A stretch of DNA of 33,971 nucleotides from Bacillota bacterium (GCA_023435645.1 JAEYRK010000109.1:1-33971); one strand, 5' to 3'; positions 1-8,956 are shown, numbered from the stretch's first letter. The notes: generated by a model from the letters alone, not told the origin. A program made the numbers and translations.

Positions 1-974
1 TCAAGGATTAATTGTCCAAAGTAGGGATAGCCCACCTTATCGGTCACATCATAATGATACTCTCCCTTGCCGTTAGCAAGGAATATATGATTAGAATCCT
101 TAGAGGTACCTAAATTGATGTATTTTCTAAGCTCTATATATCCTTCCGTTCCCAGGATGATGGTTCTTCCATCCCCCCAGGTACCAAGTCCGTCCGGAGT
201 AAACCAGTCAACCCGGAAGTAATTGGTTACGCCATTGTCCCCGACGATGGTGCAGTCGCCGAAGTCATCCAGTTCGGGATGGTCGGGATTGTTATAGTTA
301 CCGATTTGGCTTCGTGCGATGGTTCCATCCTTCACCTTACCATAGAACAGGAACTGCTCAATCTGATGGCTGCCAATATCACAGAGGATTCCCCCGTAGT
401 GTTCCTTGATAAAGAACCAATCCGGTCTCGAGGGGACATTAAGACGGTGGGGTCCGAGACCGAGAACCTGAACCACCTTACCGATAGCACCATCATCAAT
501 CAGATATCCGGCATAAATTGCACATTCCACATGGAGTCTTTCACTATAATAAACCATATATTTCTTTCCGGTTTCAGCCACCTTATCCTTTGCTCTTCTT
601 AGCTGCTCCAAGGTGGTTAGGGGTGCCTTATCGGTGAAATAATCCTTACCGGCATCCATCACCCGCATTCCCAGGTCACAGCGCTTTGAGGTTACCGCAG
701 CCCCTGCTACCAGCTGTACCTCCTGGTCCTCCAGGATTTCCGCTTCACTCCGGGCCACCTTCACTCCGGGAAAGGATTTACAGAAGTTAGCCACCTTAAG
801 AGGATCGGGATCATATACCCACTTTAAATCCGCACCTGCCTCCGTCAATCCATTACACATCCCATAGATATGCCCATGATCCAATGCAATTGCCGCTATT
901 TTAAATTCATTCTTCTGTACCACCGGCTCCGGCTTTCCCTTCGGAGCATAATTCATTCCATCCTTGTGATTCAT
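1..974 (-). CDS. Gfo/Idh/MocA-family NAD(P)-dependent oxidoreductase (C-terminus cut by window edge)
   Basis: The reading frame is open from an ATG at 974 to the left edge, giving about 324 residues of a protein that normally has about 370-390. The start is set by an ATTGGAGGAT ribosome binding site just upstream. The N-terminal Rossmann half carries a variant nucleotide-binding stretch, LDHGHIYGM, instead of GxGxxG. The usual EKP motif of the family appears as DKAP (FTDKAPLTTLEQL). The C-terminal half contains GGILCDIGSHQIEQF and ends in sight with DVTDKVGYPYFGQLIL, typical of this family. Members oxidise or reduce sugars, inositols or their derivatives in the cytoplasm; the substrate here cannot be told. 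It lies 76 bases downstream of a second, more canonical family member on the same strand and is probably co-transcribed with it. The family call is firm, the substrate unknown. Confidence 0.85.
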   Translation of the reverse strand, partial: MNHKDGMNYAPKGKPEPVVQKNEFKIAAIALDHGHIYGMCNGLTEAGADLKWVYDPDPLKVANFCKSFPGVKVARSEAEILEDQEVQLVAGAAVTSKRCDLGMRVMDAGKDYFTDKAPLTTLEQLRRAKDKVAETGKKYMVYYSERLHVECAIYAGYLIDDGAIGKVVQVLGLGPHRLNVPSRPDWFFIKEHYGGILCDIGSHQIEQFLFYGKVKDGTIARSQIGNYNNPDHPELDDFGDCTIVGDNGVTNYFRVDWFTPDGLGTWGDGRTIILGTEGYIELRKYINLGTSKDSNHIFLANGKGEYHYDVTDKVGYPYFGQLIL

Positions 975-1050
975 CTTAATATCCTCCAATCAACGGTCCG
1001 AAGTCCTCTTCGTTTCGTACCTGAACGGGCCAGCTGTATGTATTTGATGC

Positions 1051-2229
1051 TTAGATATGCTCATAACGGTATTTATAATTACTTCCCGTGGTAATCGTCT
1101 GGTCCGAGAAATTCTCCAGGAAGGTAGTCTTCTCATGGAACCTTCTCACATGCTTCATAATCCCCTCTGCCGTATACCAGGGATCCTCCTGCTGTATGGG
1201 TAGCTCCACAGTCCTTTCTTCAAAGCCTGATTTATAGATTGCCGTGATCAGCTCAATCGTATTCCTTCCGCTCTCTCCGGTGATCAATGGCAGCGTGCCC
1301 TTCTCCAGAGCGGTCAGCATATCCTCAATCTCACCGGTGTGTGCCTCATAGGCAAGCTCCGGCAGGCTCTCATAATATGAGCTTATCTCCTGCTCCAGAG
1401 CAGGGTTCTTCTCTGGGAAGCCGTTCTCTTTAGAATCAGAGGCAGTAACCTTCCAAGGTGCTGAAATCCTTGCCTTCGACCCATGAAACTCAATCTTCTG
1501 ATCCTCCCCATGATGCAGCAGGGAAGCAGTTAACCTGCCCATGGATCCGTTCTCATAGGTTAACACAGCCACAGAGACATCCTCTACCTCGGAATTATCA
1601 TGAGATACATTGCCAAGTACTGCATTGACCTTCTTTGGTACTCCGCCCATCATCCAGTTCAGCAGATCAATATGATGAACTGCATGATTTAAGGTACAGC
1701 CACCGGATTCCTTCTCCCAGGTGCCGCGCCACCACAGATCATAATAGCTTTGTCCCCTCCACCAGAAGGAATCCACATCTGCCCATACCATAGTTCCGAT
1801 CAGCCCGGCATCCAGGGTTTTTTTCAAATTCATAATTTGAGTCCGGAAGCGATTCTGAGCCACGATACCTAAGAGCTTTCCTGTTGCCTCAGAGGTAGCA
1901 AGCATCGCATCACATTCCTCCAGGGAGGAGGCCATGGGTTTTTCACACAGTACGTTCATTCCTGCCTTCATGCAATCAATGCTGATGCCGGCATGGACAT
2001 AGGGAGGGGTACAGACACTGACCAAATCGATGTCATCACGGCTTAACATATCTGTATGAGAGCTATAAACAGTCGCATCCGTTAAGCTATATTCCTCCTT
2101 CTTCTTCTGTGCCTTCTCCGGGTAGATATCCACTAAGGCAACGATCCGGCACCTATCAGGAAAGGTCAGATATCCCTGGATATGAAACGCTGAAATATTA
2201 CCGGTTCCAACAATTGCTACATTCAACAT
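1051..2229 (-). CDS. Gfo/Idh/MocA-family oxidoreductase
   Basis: This is a 392-residue cytoplasmic oxidoreductase. It opens with MLNVAIVGTGNISAFH, a canonical GxGxxx dinucleotide-binding loop. CEKPMASSLEEC follows near residue 100, where the Lys is the usual catalytic/NAD-positioning residue. GGCTLNHAVHHIDLLNWMMG near residue 180 contains the conserved HxxD-type active-site segment. A GTG six bases further upstream could be read as a start, but it overlaps the GGAGGAG ribosome binding site (2235-2241). The ATG at 2229, with a 5-base spacer, is therefore the likely start. It is followed after 76 bases by another Gfo/Idh/MocA gene, suggesting a two-gene catabolic unit for a sugar or cyclitol. 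The substrate cannot be assigned from sequence alone. Confidence 0.9.
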   Translation of the reverse strand: MLNVAIVGTGNISAFHIQGYLTFPDRCRIVALVDIYPEKAQKKKEEYSLTDATVYSSHTDMLSRDDIDLVSVCTPPYVHAGISIDCMKAGMNVLCEKPMASSLEECDAMLATSEATGKLLGIVAQNRFRTQIMNLKKTLDAGLIGTMVWADVDSFWWRGQSYYDLWWRGTWEKESGGCTLNHAVHHIDLLNWMMGGVPKKVNAVLGNVSHDNSEVEDVSVAVLTYENGSMGRLTASLLHHGEDQKIEFHGSKARISAPWKVTASDSKENGFPEKNPALEQEISSYYESLPELAYEAHTGEIEDMLTALEKGTLPLITGESGRNTIELITAIYKSGFEERTVELPIQQEDPWYTAEGIMKHVRRFHEKTTFLENFSDQTITTGSNYKYRYEHI

Positions 2230-2414
2230 ATACACTCCTCCATCGATTTAGTCTATGTAAGCCAACTGCCCGATTCATGCTACGACCGTTTTCAGACAGT
2301 AATTTTATGTGTTTAGGATACTATACCCATATTGCAAAAACAATGTTTCGCTACGTTTTCCTAAGAAATTACCAAGTAATCGTTGATTTTTACATGCCGG
2401 ATTGATTGGCAACT

Positions 2415-2456
2415 TAAAAAAGCCCATCTGACAAGTCGTTCCTGTCAGAATGGGCT
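2415..2456 (-). terminator. Rho-independent terminator of the lipid kinase gene
   Basis: An inverted repeat pairs AGCCCAT..TGACA (2421-2433) with TGTCA..ATGGGCT (about 2443-2456). On the minus strand it is followed by a short T run. It sits 33 bases after the stop of the kinase gene and separates it from the oxidoreductase unit. Confidence 0.8.
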
Positions 2457-2488
2457 CAAGTACACCTAAGCTTTGTTCTATTCTCTCC

Positions 2489-3382
2489 TTAAAGTAAAAG
2501 GGTAATTGCACCATGAATATTCTTGATGTGGATCTCCTTACCACCGGCATCATACTCCCCATCAATGGACCAGGGAAGCTGCTTCTCCATGAAGAAGGTA
2601 ACCTCCGATGCCTTGATGAATTCTATCATTTTATCGCTATAATCCTTCTTTGTGATTGCTCTGATGATCCTGCTAATATCAAGGGGAGTCTTAGGATTCT
2701 TAATCAAAATGATCTCGAAGAGCCCATCATTTAAATCCACCTGTTTGGAATCCAGCTTAACCATTCCTCCGATGGAAATTGAGTTACTGACTGCACCAAA
2801 TATGTAGTCATCCTCATATACCTTACCATCGACCTCCAGCTTGATATGGTATGGTCTGATATTCGGTATGTCCTTCACACCCTCCAATACGTATGCAAAA
2901 TGTCCTATCGTATTCTTATAGGACTGTGGTGTTGTATAGGAGCTTCCGGTAAATGCTCCAAAGGAAGCGATATAGCTAAAATATCTCTTCCCATGAAACA
3001 GTCCGATATCCAAGGACTGCTTTCTGCCATTCATAATTGCTTTTACTGCGGTATTTACATTATAGGACAGCTTCAAGCTACTGGCAAAGTCATTGGTGGT
3101 GCCGGCAGGAATATATCCCAACGGTAGCTTCACTCCAAGCTGCATCATACCTGATACCACCTCATTCAAGGTCCCATCCCCCCCACAGCAGACAACAATA
3201 TCATTCTCCAAGCCCTGTTCCAGTACAATGCTGGTGGCATGACCCTTGGATACAGTTTTCTGCAGTGTGACCTCATACCCGTTATCATGGAACAAATCTA
3301 TGGCACGGTAAACGCCGGATTTCGAATGGGTCTTTCCGGCAATGGGGTTCACAATCAAAAGTAATTTTTTACCCTCAGACAT
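2489..3382 (-). CDS. Diacylglycerol/lipid kinase family protein (DagK/YegS/BmrU type)
   Basis: This 297-residue cytoplasmic kinase has the DAGK catalytic domain signature. LLLIVNPIAGK lies at the N-terminus, CCGGDGTLNEVVSGM is the nucleotide-binding GGDGT loop, and PLGYIPAGTTNDFASSL follows as the lipid-kinase PxGTxNDF motif. The C-terminal half ends with a PWSIDGEYDAGGKEIHI strand typical of the family. Such enzymes phosphorylate diacylglycerol or related lipids with ATP and recycle lipid into phosphatidate. I start at the ATG at 3382 (MSEGKK) because AAGGAG (3390-3395) lies 7 bases upstream of it; an in-frame ATG at 3403 has no such site. The gene stands alone, with a promoter at 3417-3445 and a terminator at 2415-2456. 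The family is certain; diacylglycerol versus another lipid as substrate is not. Confidence 0.9.
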   Translation of the reverse strand: MSEGKKLLLIVNPIAGKTHSKSGVYRAIDLFHDNGYEVTLQKTVSKGHATSIVLEQGLENDIVVCCGGDGTLNEVVSGMMQLGVKLPLGYIPAGTTNDFASSLKLSYNVNTAVKAIMNGRKQSLDIGLFHGKRYFSYIASFGAFTGSSYTTPQSYKNTIGHFAYVLEGVKDIPNIRPYHIKLEVDGKVYEDDYIFGAVSNSISIGGMVKLDSKQVDLNDGLFEIILIKNPKTPLDISRIIRAITKKDYSDKMIEFIKASEVTFFMEKQLPWSIDGEYDAGGKEIHIKNIHGAITLLL

Positions 3383-3699
3383 CTGGCATCTCCTTTTGTC
3401 CATTTCTTATGTTAATACAATATAACATACTACAAAAAATTTCAAGTATTATGGTAAAATGTTACATGATATTCTATTCTGTATATTGTGTCCCACCTTT
3501 TCTTAATTTATGGATACAGATATCCCTTCCTGTAATAGGAATTCCGCTCCTCACACTGAGTATTCATCTCACGAAACGAAATAATTACCAAATTTCAGAA
3601 AGTGCTTTTCTTTTTGTCAAGTTCCTATATAATAATAGCTGACTGTCTGTTTATTACAAAAAGCAGTCCAAACTTAATCCACTCCAAGGAGAATTATGA
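3383..3699. other. Divergent intergenic region between the lipid kinase and MFS genes
   Basis: This AT-rich stretch of about 317 bases has no convincing gene. It holds the kinase promoter on the minus strand. On the plus strand it holds a TATAAT (3628-3633) with no good -35 element, the likely promoter of the MFS gene. A 77-codon frame on the plus strand (3409-3642) has no ribosome binding site, low-complexity composition and spans promoter sequence, so it is not annotated. Confidence 0.5.
3417..3445 (-). promoter_or_regulatory. Probable sigma-A promoter of the lipid kinase gene
   Basis: On the minus strand, -35 TTGAAA (3440-3445) and -10 TATTGT (3417-3422) are separated by 17 bases. The transcript would start about 30 bases before the ATG at 3382. 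Confidence 0.45.
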
Positions 3700-4902
3700 A
3701 TGAAATCTAGCTCCAATAAAGCAATCGGTTATAATTTACTACTGATTAATGCTTTCGTATATATCGCAGCCTCTGTCTACGGACCCTTCCAGAGTGCTTA
3801 CTTTTCCTCTCACGGCATGAATTCGGTCCAGATCGGCATTCTGATGACCATATCCCCGATTGCCTCCATCTTTATTCAACCATTATGGGCAATGGTGAGT
3901 GACCGAACAGGCAAACGAAAAGCAATTCTGTCCCTGGTGGTTTTGGGCAGTGCCTTATCCCTGCTAAGCTTTTATCTTGGTAATACCTTTGTCACCTATT
4001 TCATAGCATCTGTAATCTTTGCATTATTTATCACCTCCATCATCCCCTTAAGTGATGCCATCATTATCCGGGAGGCAAATAAAATATCCTTTGATTTTGC
4101 CATCATTCGAATGGGAGGAACCTTAGGCTTTTCGATTATGGTGATCCTGGCTGGAAGAATTCTGGTTCATCAGCCCCACTCCTTATTCTTTATGGGGTTT
4201 TTAGGTTACCTCTGCCTTCTGGTTTTTGTCCTTCGGCTGAAGAAGGATCCGGTCAGAAAGGGTGAGCAGGTGGTTAAGGTACAGGAGCAAGTGTCTCAGA
4301 GGAAGGATAGGGGTATCCTAACCATTTTCCGCTCCAGGATGATATTATTTGTACTGGCCTTTGCCTTCATCAGCCAGGTCGGACTCAGCTTCTATTGGAG
4401 CTTCTTTGGTGTATACCTTCAGGATCTGGGTTATGGTCAGACCACCCTGGGTTGGATGAACAGTATCTCTGCCCTAAGCGAGGTGCCTGCCTTACTTTTC
4501 ATCAAACGACTGATACGAAGATTCGGTGCTATGAAGATCCTATTTGCCTCCTGTATCCTCCTAAGCATCAGAATCTTTCTGATCTCCCTGGGCAGCCTGC
4601 CGATCATCGTAATGGCACAGCTTCTTCATGGCTTTACATATATGACGATTTATTTTAGCTGTGCTGTATACATTAGTGAAAATGTATGGCATGGCAAACA
4701 GTCTCAGGGACAGAGCTCCCTAGCAATCGTTCAGACCGGCCTTGGAAGCATCCTCGGTAACATCGCCGGAGGCTTTCTGGCAAGACAGCTGGGAATCACC
4801 TCTGCCTATGCCTTTATGGCTACAGCCCTAGCGGCGGCTGCTCTAACTATAGGCCTGATACAGCTTCTTTATAGGAAGAAGCAAACCTACCAATCGAACT
4901 AA
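3700..4902 (+). CDS. MFS transporter (LacY/nucleoside-symporter-like, MFS_1_like)
   Basis: This 400-residue integral membrane protein has about 12 hydrophobic segments. The conserved loop between helices 2 and 3 reads MVSDRTGKRKA (near residue 65), the major-facilitator signature. A central basic cytoplasmic loop (KKDPVRKGEQVVKVQEQ, residues ~185-205) separates the two six-helix halves. FYWSFFGVYLQDLG and the second half resemble the MFS_1_like branch, which includes LacY-type sugar and nucleoside proton symporters. The ATG at 3700 is preceded by AAGGAG with an 8-base spacer; an ATG at 3696 runs into a stop after four codons. The gene is monocistronic with a strong terminator. The substrate cannot be predicted; import of a sugar or nucleoside and drug export are both possible. 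Confidence 0.85.
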   Translation: MKSSSNKAIGYNLLLINAFVYIAASVYGPFQSAYFSSHGMNSVQIGILMTISPIASIFIQPLWAMVSDRTGKRKAILSLVVLGSALSLLSFYLGNTFVTYFIASVIFALFITSIIPLSDAIIIREANKISFDFAIIRMGGTLGFSIMVILAGRILVHQPHSLFFMGFLGYLCLLVFVLRLKKDPVRKGEQVVKVQEQVSQRKDRGILTIFRSRMILFVLAFAFISQVGLSFYWSFFGVYLQDLGYGQTTLGWMNSISALSEVPALLFIKRLIRRFGAMKILFASCILLSIRIFLISLGSLPIIVMAQLLHGFTYMTIYFSCAVYISENVWHGKQSQGQSSLAIVQTGLGSILGNIAGGFLARQLGITSAYAFMATALAAAALTIGLIQLLYRKKQTYQSN

Positions 4903-4934
4903 TATCCTTCTGTTGAGGTCACCGAAATGATAAA

Positions 4935-4977
4935 GACTGCTTCAAGACCCTTCCTCATGGTTTTGAAGCAGCCTTTT
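4935..4977 (+). terminator. Rho-independent terminator of the MFS gene
   Basis: The stem pairs GACTGCTTCAAGACC (4935-4949) with GGTTTTGAAGCAGCC (4959-4973) and is followed by TTTTCTT on the plus strand. The stop codon of the convergent minus-strand gene lies in the loop, so the hairpin is shared, but the T-tract favours the plus direction. Confidence 0.8.
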
Positions 4978-7078
4978 CTTCTTCCTTTCGCAAATAGTCA
5001 TCCCCATAATATTCGAAGAATTGATCAAGCTTAATCAGGATGGAAACTTCTTCATCAATGCTGATCTCATCTCCATGATACAGAGATAGCTCCCCGGCTC
5101 CCGAGCGAAGATCAAACTCTTTTAGACAGAGTATTTTCATATCACCCAGAACATGAAAATCATAAACCTCCTCCGATATCTCCTCTGCTTCCGCTCCGTC
5201 GTAATACATTAGGGTTCCGGAGTAAGCCGTCTTGTCATAATCTGAAATATAATAAAATCCGTTTCCTGATTCCGAAGGGACGATTACAGAATCTTTGACC
5301 TCCTTATCAATTCTATCCTTATCCCTGTATAAATCACCGCAGCCTGCTCCTTCCCCTTTCCAGTACCAAACACTATCATAGCCCTTCAGGAGCAGATAGG
5401 AGCTTACCTCCTTCTCATAAAGCTCCTTTGTGCCCAACCTGGAGTTCCTGATTGGAGCCCTGGATAGCGTAAAGCTTTCCTGGTCAGAATCAGGATTCTC
5501 CATATAATAGAGGTAGCTCAGACTGGAATCAAACTGATAGGCTATTCCTTGCTCCTGCTCCAGCTCAGAGGATATTCCTCCGATTGCGGCATAGTAGCTC
5601 GGATCGGAATGCGCTCTGCTACTTACCCAGGCAGCAGCCTCCTCCTTGCTGGTGATTTCCGATAGCTTAGTCTTCCCTGTGCTCTCCCTTCCATATTCCG
5701 CATAGACCATGGCAGGCCGATCCTCTGCGATGATTGCTACCCTCTGATAATCATCCGAAACAGCGACCGAGGTCTTCGTATCATAATAATACAGGGTGCT
5801 ATGACCTACCCTTATCATTTCCTGCTCCAGGTCTTCTCTTAAACTGTCACGTTGAAGCTTCCTGTGGTAGACCTCCTCTGCTGCCTCATAGGCCTCATAC
5901 GCGCGGTCATAATCCACCAGAGCCTCCTGATACAGCCTGTCCCATTCCTTATTATAGTGTTCCATTTCCTTTATATAGTGATCATAGGTCTTCTGATCGA
6001 TTTCAGGGTCTGCTATCCTCTTACGATCCGTATCATGAGGTCGACCGGGCTCTTCCGGTATCGGTATATCCGGCCGGTAGTCTTCATAGGACGGATATTC
6101 GGGCCGTCCTGGCATTATGACCTTCCTGTCTGACTCCAGCAAATCATCCTCCACGAAATCCTTCAGTCTCTGATCCTGCTGAATCTGATTCAGATAATAG
6201 ATCTCACCGGTCTCATAGATTTTAAGTACCTCGGTTACCCCGGTAAGTATCCTCTCCCCCCTCTTGCCGTCAACGGATAAATAGACACAGTCATCTTTTT
6301 GATAGTAGATCTTGCTCAAATCCGGGGTCCAGTCAACAAATTCGGTGTGGCTGTCAATCCTCCCCCCGTCTCCGTCCCCCCAATGAAAAAATAGATTGCC
6401 TTCCCGGTCAAAGTAAATCAGCCTGAAGCCATCCTCACTGGTGATAAAATAAGAAACCTCGGATGCTATCCTCTCCACTTGAGATAGATTACTCTCATAA
6501 AGCTCATTCTCCGCATTCAGATAATATACCCTGGTGCCTGCATCATTGATTTCATAGTTCCATATGTTTTGAGCAATTCTCTCCGGTTTGTTGCCCTTGT
6601 TCTTCAAGTCCAGATAATATAGATCCATTGTTCCACCGGGCTCAGAGATTTCACCCGGATAGAATACCCTGTCCCTGTTCTGATTGAATTTAACCCGATA
6701 ATTCATTCTGTATTCAAAATACCGATCGGGTTGGCCGTTGCCATAGAAGGCCTTAGTAAGCTGTATGGGTTCTGTGTTCTTCGCAGAGGAATAATATAAT
6801 GCCCCCTGCTTCAGATAGACAAAGCCTTCCTGGGTCTTCGCCGAAAAAGGAAACAGGCATAGGGCGAGAATCAGGGCTACGATGCCAAGCCCCACCACAG
6901 GAAGGAGGATATGCCGCTTTCTTCTGCCAGCAGCCCTTAACTCCTTTCTGGGCTGGTAATTGGATTTTATCCGTTTTTCGGTTCCTCGCTTCCTCAGGTC
7001 ATTACACAATTTCGCACCACAGTTTGGGCAGTAATGCGCATCCACTGTAAATATTGTATTGCAGACCGGACATCTCAT
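4955..7078 (-). CDS. Membrane-anchored zinc-ribbon protein with large extracytoplasmic propeller-like domain, function unknown
   Basis: This 707-residue protein has three visible parts. Residues 3-25 form a zinc ribbon with Cys pairs at 3/6 and 17/20 (CPVC ... CPNCGAKLC). A basic linker leads to a single hydrophobic membrane segment at about 57-79. The rest, about 625 residues, would lie outside the cell. That part contains repeated short motifs such as YYLDLKNK, VYYLNAENELYE, LIYFDREGNLFF, IYYQKDDCVYLS and IYYLNQIQQD. These resemble the blades of a beta-propeller (PD40/TolB/DPP-type). A Pro/Tyr-rich stretch and a charged helical stretch (about residues 320-425) interrupt the repeats. The ATG at 7078 has GGGAGAG 8 bases upstream. 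The gene is alone, with a good promoter at 7172-7200. Similar zinc-ribbon plus membrane-segment proteins occur in Clostridia without known function. I do not assign one. Confidence 0.75.
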   Translation of the reverse strand: MRCPVCNTIFTVDAHYCPNCGAKLCNDLRKRGTEKRIKSNYQPRKELRAAGRRKRHILLPVVGLGIVALILALCLFPFSAKTQEGFVYLKQGALYYSSAKNTEPIQLTKAFYGNGQPDRYFEYRMNYRVKFNQNRDRVFYPGEISEPGGTMDLYYLDLKNKGNKPERIAQNIWNYEINDAGTRVYYLNAENELYESNLSQVERIASEVSYFITSEDGFRLIYFDREGNLFFHWGDGDGGRIDSHTEFVDWTPDLSKIYYQKDDCVYLSVDGKRGERILTGVTEVLKIYETGEIYYLNQIQQDQRLKDFVEDDLLESDRKVIMPGRPEYPSYEDYRPDIPIPEEPGRPHDTDRKRIADPEIDQKTYDHYIKEMEHYNKEWDRLYQEALVDYDRAYEAYEAAEEVYHRKLQRDSLREDLEQEMIRVGHSTLYYYDTKTSVAVSDDYQRVAIIAEDRPAMVYAEYGRESTGKTKLSEITSKEEAAAWVSSRAHSDPSYYAAIGGISSELEQEQGIAYQFDSSLSYLYYMENPDSDQESFTLSRAPIRNSRLGTKELYEKEVSSYLLLKGYDSVWYWKGEGAGCGDLYRDKDRIDKEVKDSVIVPSESGNGFYYISDYDKTAYSGTLMYYDGAEAEEISEEVYDFHVLGDMKILCLKEFDLRSGAGELSLYHGDEISIDEEVSILIKLDQFFEYYGDDYLRKEEEKAASKP

Positions 7079-7171
7079 CCTTGGTACTCTCCCATCTCTT
7101 ACGATTATTCTTTGATTCCTTCTGAAACGAGCTTCTTCTTCCCAATATTTGGAATTCTCTGCTTATTTCCT

Positions 7172-7200
7172 ATGATATTCCAAAATATGGTATTCGTCAA
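7172..7200 (-). promoter_or_regulatory. Sigma-A promoter of the zinc-ribbon membrane protein gene
   Basis: On the minus strand, -35 TTGACG (7195-7200) and -10 TATCAT (7172-7177) are exactly 17 bases apart. The predicted transcript starts about 85-90 bases before the ATG at 7078. Confidence 0.65.
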
Positions 7201-7254
7201 CCCTTAATCTACAGAGGTGAATCGAAATATGTTTATCCTATGGATGTATCCGTC

Positions 7255-7294
7255 CAAAAAAATGGCTGCTCAGTGTTAATTCTGAAACAGCCAT
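7255..7294 (-). terminator. Rho-independent terminator of prfC
   Basis: On the minus strand, ATGGCTG pairs with CAGCCAT, extended by TTTCAG/CTGAG, and a run of seven T follows. It starts 33 bases after the prfC stop codon. Confidence 0.85.
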
Positions 7295-7326
7295 AATCTA
7301 CAATATGAATGATTTACAAATAAACT

Positions 7327-8922
7327 CTACTCTTGATTGTTACCAAACTCAGATAATAGCAGATCCTTATTTCTCTCCAATGCCATTTTGATACTCCAGC
7401 TGTTGACAAAGAGCAGCAGGGGATTTCCCTTCAGATCCTTCACCTTCTTCGTATCAGAGGATACACTCAGCTTAGTCACATCTATCTCCTTGTTATCAAT
7501 CCAACGGATAAATTCATACGGAAGCGTATCCAGCCTAACCTCTACCCCATATTCAAATTCTAACCTAAATTTCAATACATCGAACTGAAGGGAGCCTACC
7601 ACACCTACGATGATCTCCTCCATACCCGTATTGTACTCCTGGAAGATCTGGATCGCTCCTTCCTGGGCAATCTGGGTAATTCCCTTCAGAAACTGCTTAC
7701 GCTTCATTGTATCCACCTGACGAACCTTCGCAAAATGCTCCGGGGAGAAGGTTGGGATACCCTCATAACGGAATTTTCTGTCCGGCATGCAGAGGGTGTC
7801 GCCGATGGAGAAAATTCCGGGATCGAATACACCGATGATATCACCGGCATAAGCCTCCTCAACGATTTTACGTTCCTGTGCCATGAGCTGCTGAGGCTGG
7901 GACAGACGAAGGATTTTGTTCCCCTGAACATGGTGAACCTCCATCCCTGCCGTAAATTTACCGGAACAGATCCTCATAAATGCGATACGGTCCCGATGGG
8001 CTTTATTCATATTGGCCTGTATCTTAAATACAAAGGCGGAAAACTCATTGGTGATTGGATCAATTCTGCCCTCTGAGGAGCGTCTTGGTAGGGGTGAGGT
8101 AGTCATGGATAGGTAGTGCTTTAAAAAGGTCTCTACCCCAAAATTCGTCAGTGCAGAGCCGAAAAATACAGGGGTCAGCTTTCCCTCCAGTACCTGCTCC
8201 AGATCAAACTCACTGCTTGCTCCGTCAATTAATTCGATTTCCTCGGATAGGATGGCGTGGTTCTCCCTTCCGATCAGCTGATCCAAATTAGGATCCCCCA
8301 GCTCCACTTCTATCGTTTCCACTTCCTTCTGTCCGTTATGGGCTGCATAGAAGCGGCTGATATGTCTGGATTCCCGGTCGTAAATGCCTTTGAAATTCTT
8401 ACCGGAGCCAATTGGCCAATTCATCGGACAGGTGCTGATCCCCAGCACTATTTCAATCTCATCCAACAGCTCAAAGGTATCCCTGGCTTCCCGGTCCAGC
8501 TTATTGATAAACGTAAAAATAGGGATGTTTCTCATAACACAGACCTTGAACAGCTTCATGGTCTGGCTCTCCACACCCTTAGAGGCATCGATCACCATGA
8601 CAGCCGAATCAGCAGCCATCAGTGTACGATAGGTATCCTCGGAAAAATCCTGGTGTCCGGGTGTGTCCAATATATTAATACAATAATCTTCATAATTAAA
8701 CTGCATCACAGAGGAAGTAACAGAAATACCACGCTGCTTCTCTATCTCCATCCAGTCAGATACGGCATGTCTCTCTGTTTTTCTACCCTTAACAGAACCT
8801 GCCAGATTGATCGCTCCTCCATACAATAATAGCTTTTCTGTGAGCGTTGTCTTACCTGCATCCGGATGAGAGATAATCGCAAAGGTTCTTCTTTTTTGTA
8901 TTTCCTTCGAATAGTCTGCCAA
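7327..8922 (-). CDS. prfC: Peptide chain release factor 3 (RF3)
   Basis: This 531-residue translational GTPase matches RF3 in length and order. The P-loop is SHPDAGKTTLTEKLLLYGG near residue 18. Next comes KGRKTERHAVSDWMEIEKQRGIS with the switch I threonine region, then DTPGHQDFSEDTYR (G3) and FINKLDREARD (G4). The RF3-specific C-terminal region includes VGVVGSLQFDVLKFRLEFEYGVEV. RF3 removes RF1/RF2 from the ribosome after peptide release, using GTP. No ATG is present at the N-terminus. A TTG at 8922 is placed 8 bases after a GGAGG (8931-8935) and gives the expected sequence LADYSKEIQKRRTFAIISH (initiated as Met). The gene is monocistronic, with a promoter at 8957-8986 and a terminator at 7255-7294. 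Confidence 0.97.
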   Translation of the reverse strand: MADYSKEIQKRRTFAIISHPDAGKTTLTEKLLLYGGAINLAGSVKGRKTERHAVSDWMEIEKQRGISVTSSVMQFNYEDYCINILDTPGHQDFSEDTYRTLMAADSAVMVIDASKGVESQTMKLFKVCVMRNIPIFTFINKLDREARDTFELLDEIEIVLGISTCPMNWPIGSGKNFKGIYDRESRHISRFYAAHNGQKEVETIEVELGDPNLDQLIGRENHAILSEEIELIDGASSEFDLEQVLEGKLTPVFFGSALTNFGVETFLKHYLSMTTSPLPRRSSEGRIDPITNEFSAFVFKIQANMNKAHRDRIAFMRICSGKFTAGMEVHHVQGNKILRLSQPQQLMAQERKIVEEAYAGDIIGVFDPGIFSIGDTLCMPDRKFRYEGIPTFSPEHFAKVRQVDTMKRKQFLKGITQIAQEGAIQIFQEYNTGMEEIIVGVVGSLQFDVLKFRLEFEYGVEVRLDTLPYEFIRWIDNKEIDVTKLSVSSDTKKVKDLKGNPLLLFVNSWSIKMALERNKDLLLSEFGNNQE

Positions 8923-8956
8923 TGATTAGCCCTCCAAATCTTTAATAAACCAATCT

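Noticed and set aside
3409..3642. 77-codon plus-strand frame before the MFS gene
   Set aside because: No ribosome binding site, skewed Ile/Leu/Ser composition, and it spans the promoters of both neighbouring genes.
5734..6133. Two plus-strand frames of 93-128 codons opposite the zinc-ribbon gene
   Set aside because: They are antisense shadows of the Pro/Tyr-rich coding stretch, with no start signals.
8257..8829. 190-codon plus-strand frame opposite prfC
   Set aside because: Antisense shadow of a highly conserved GTPase gene; no ribosome binding site or family features.
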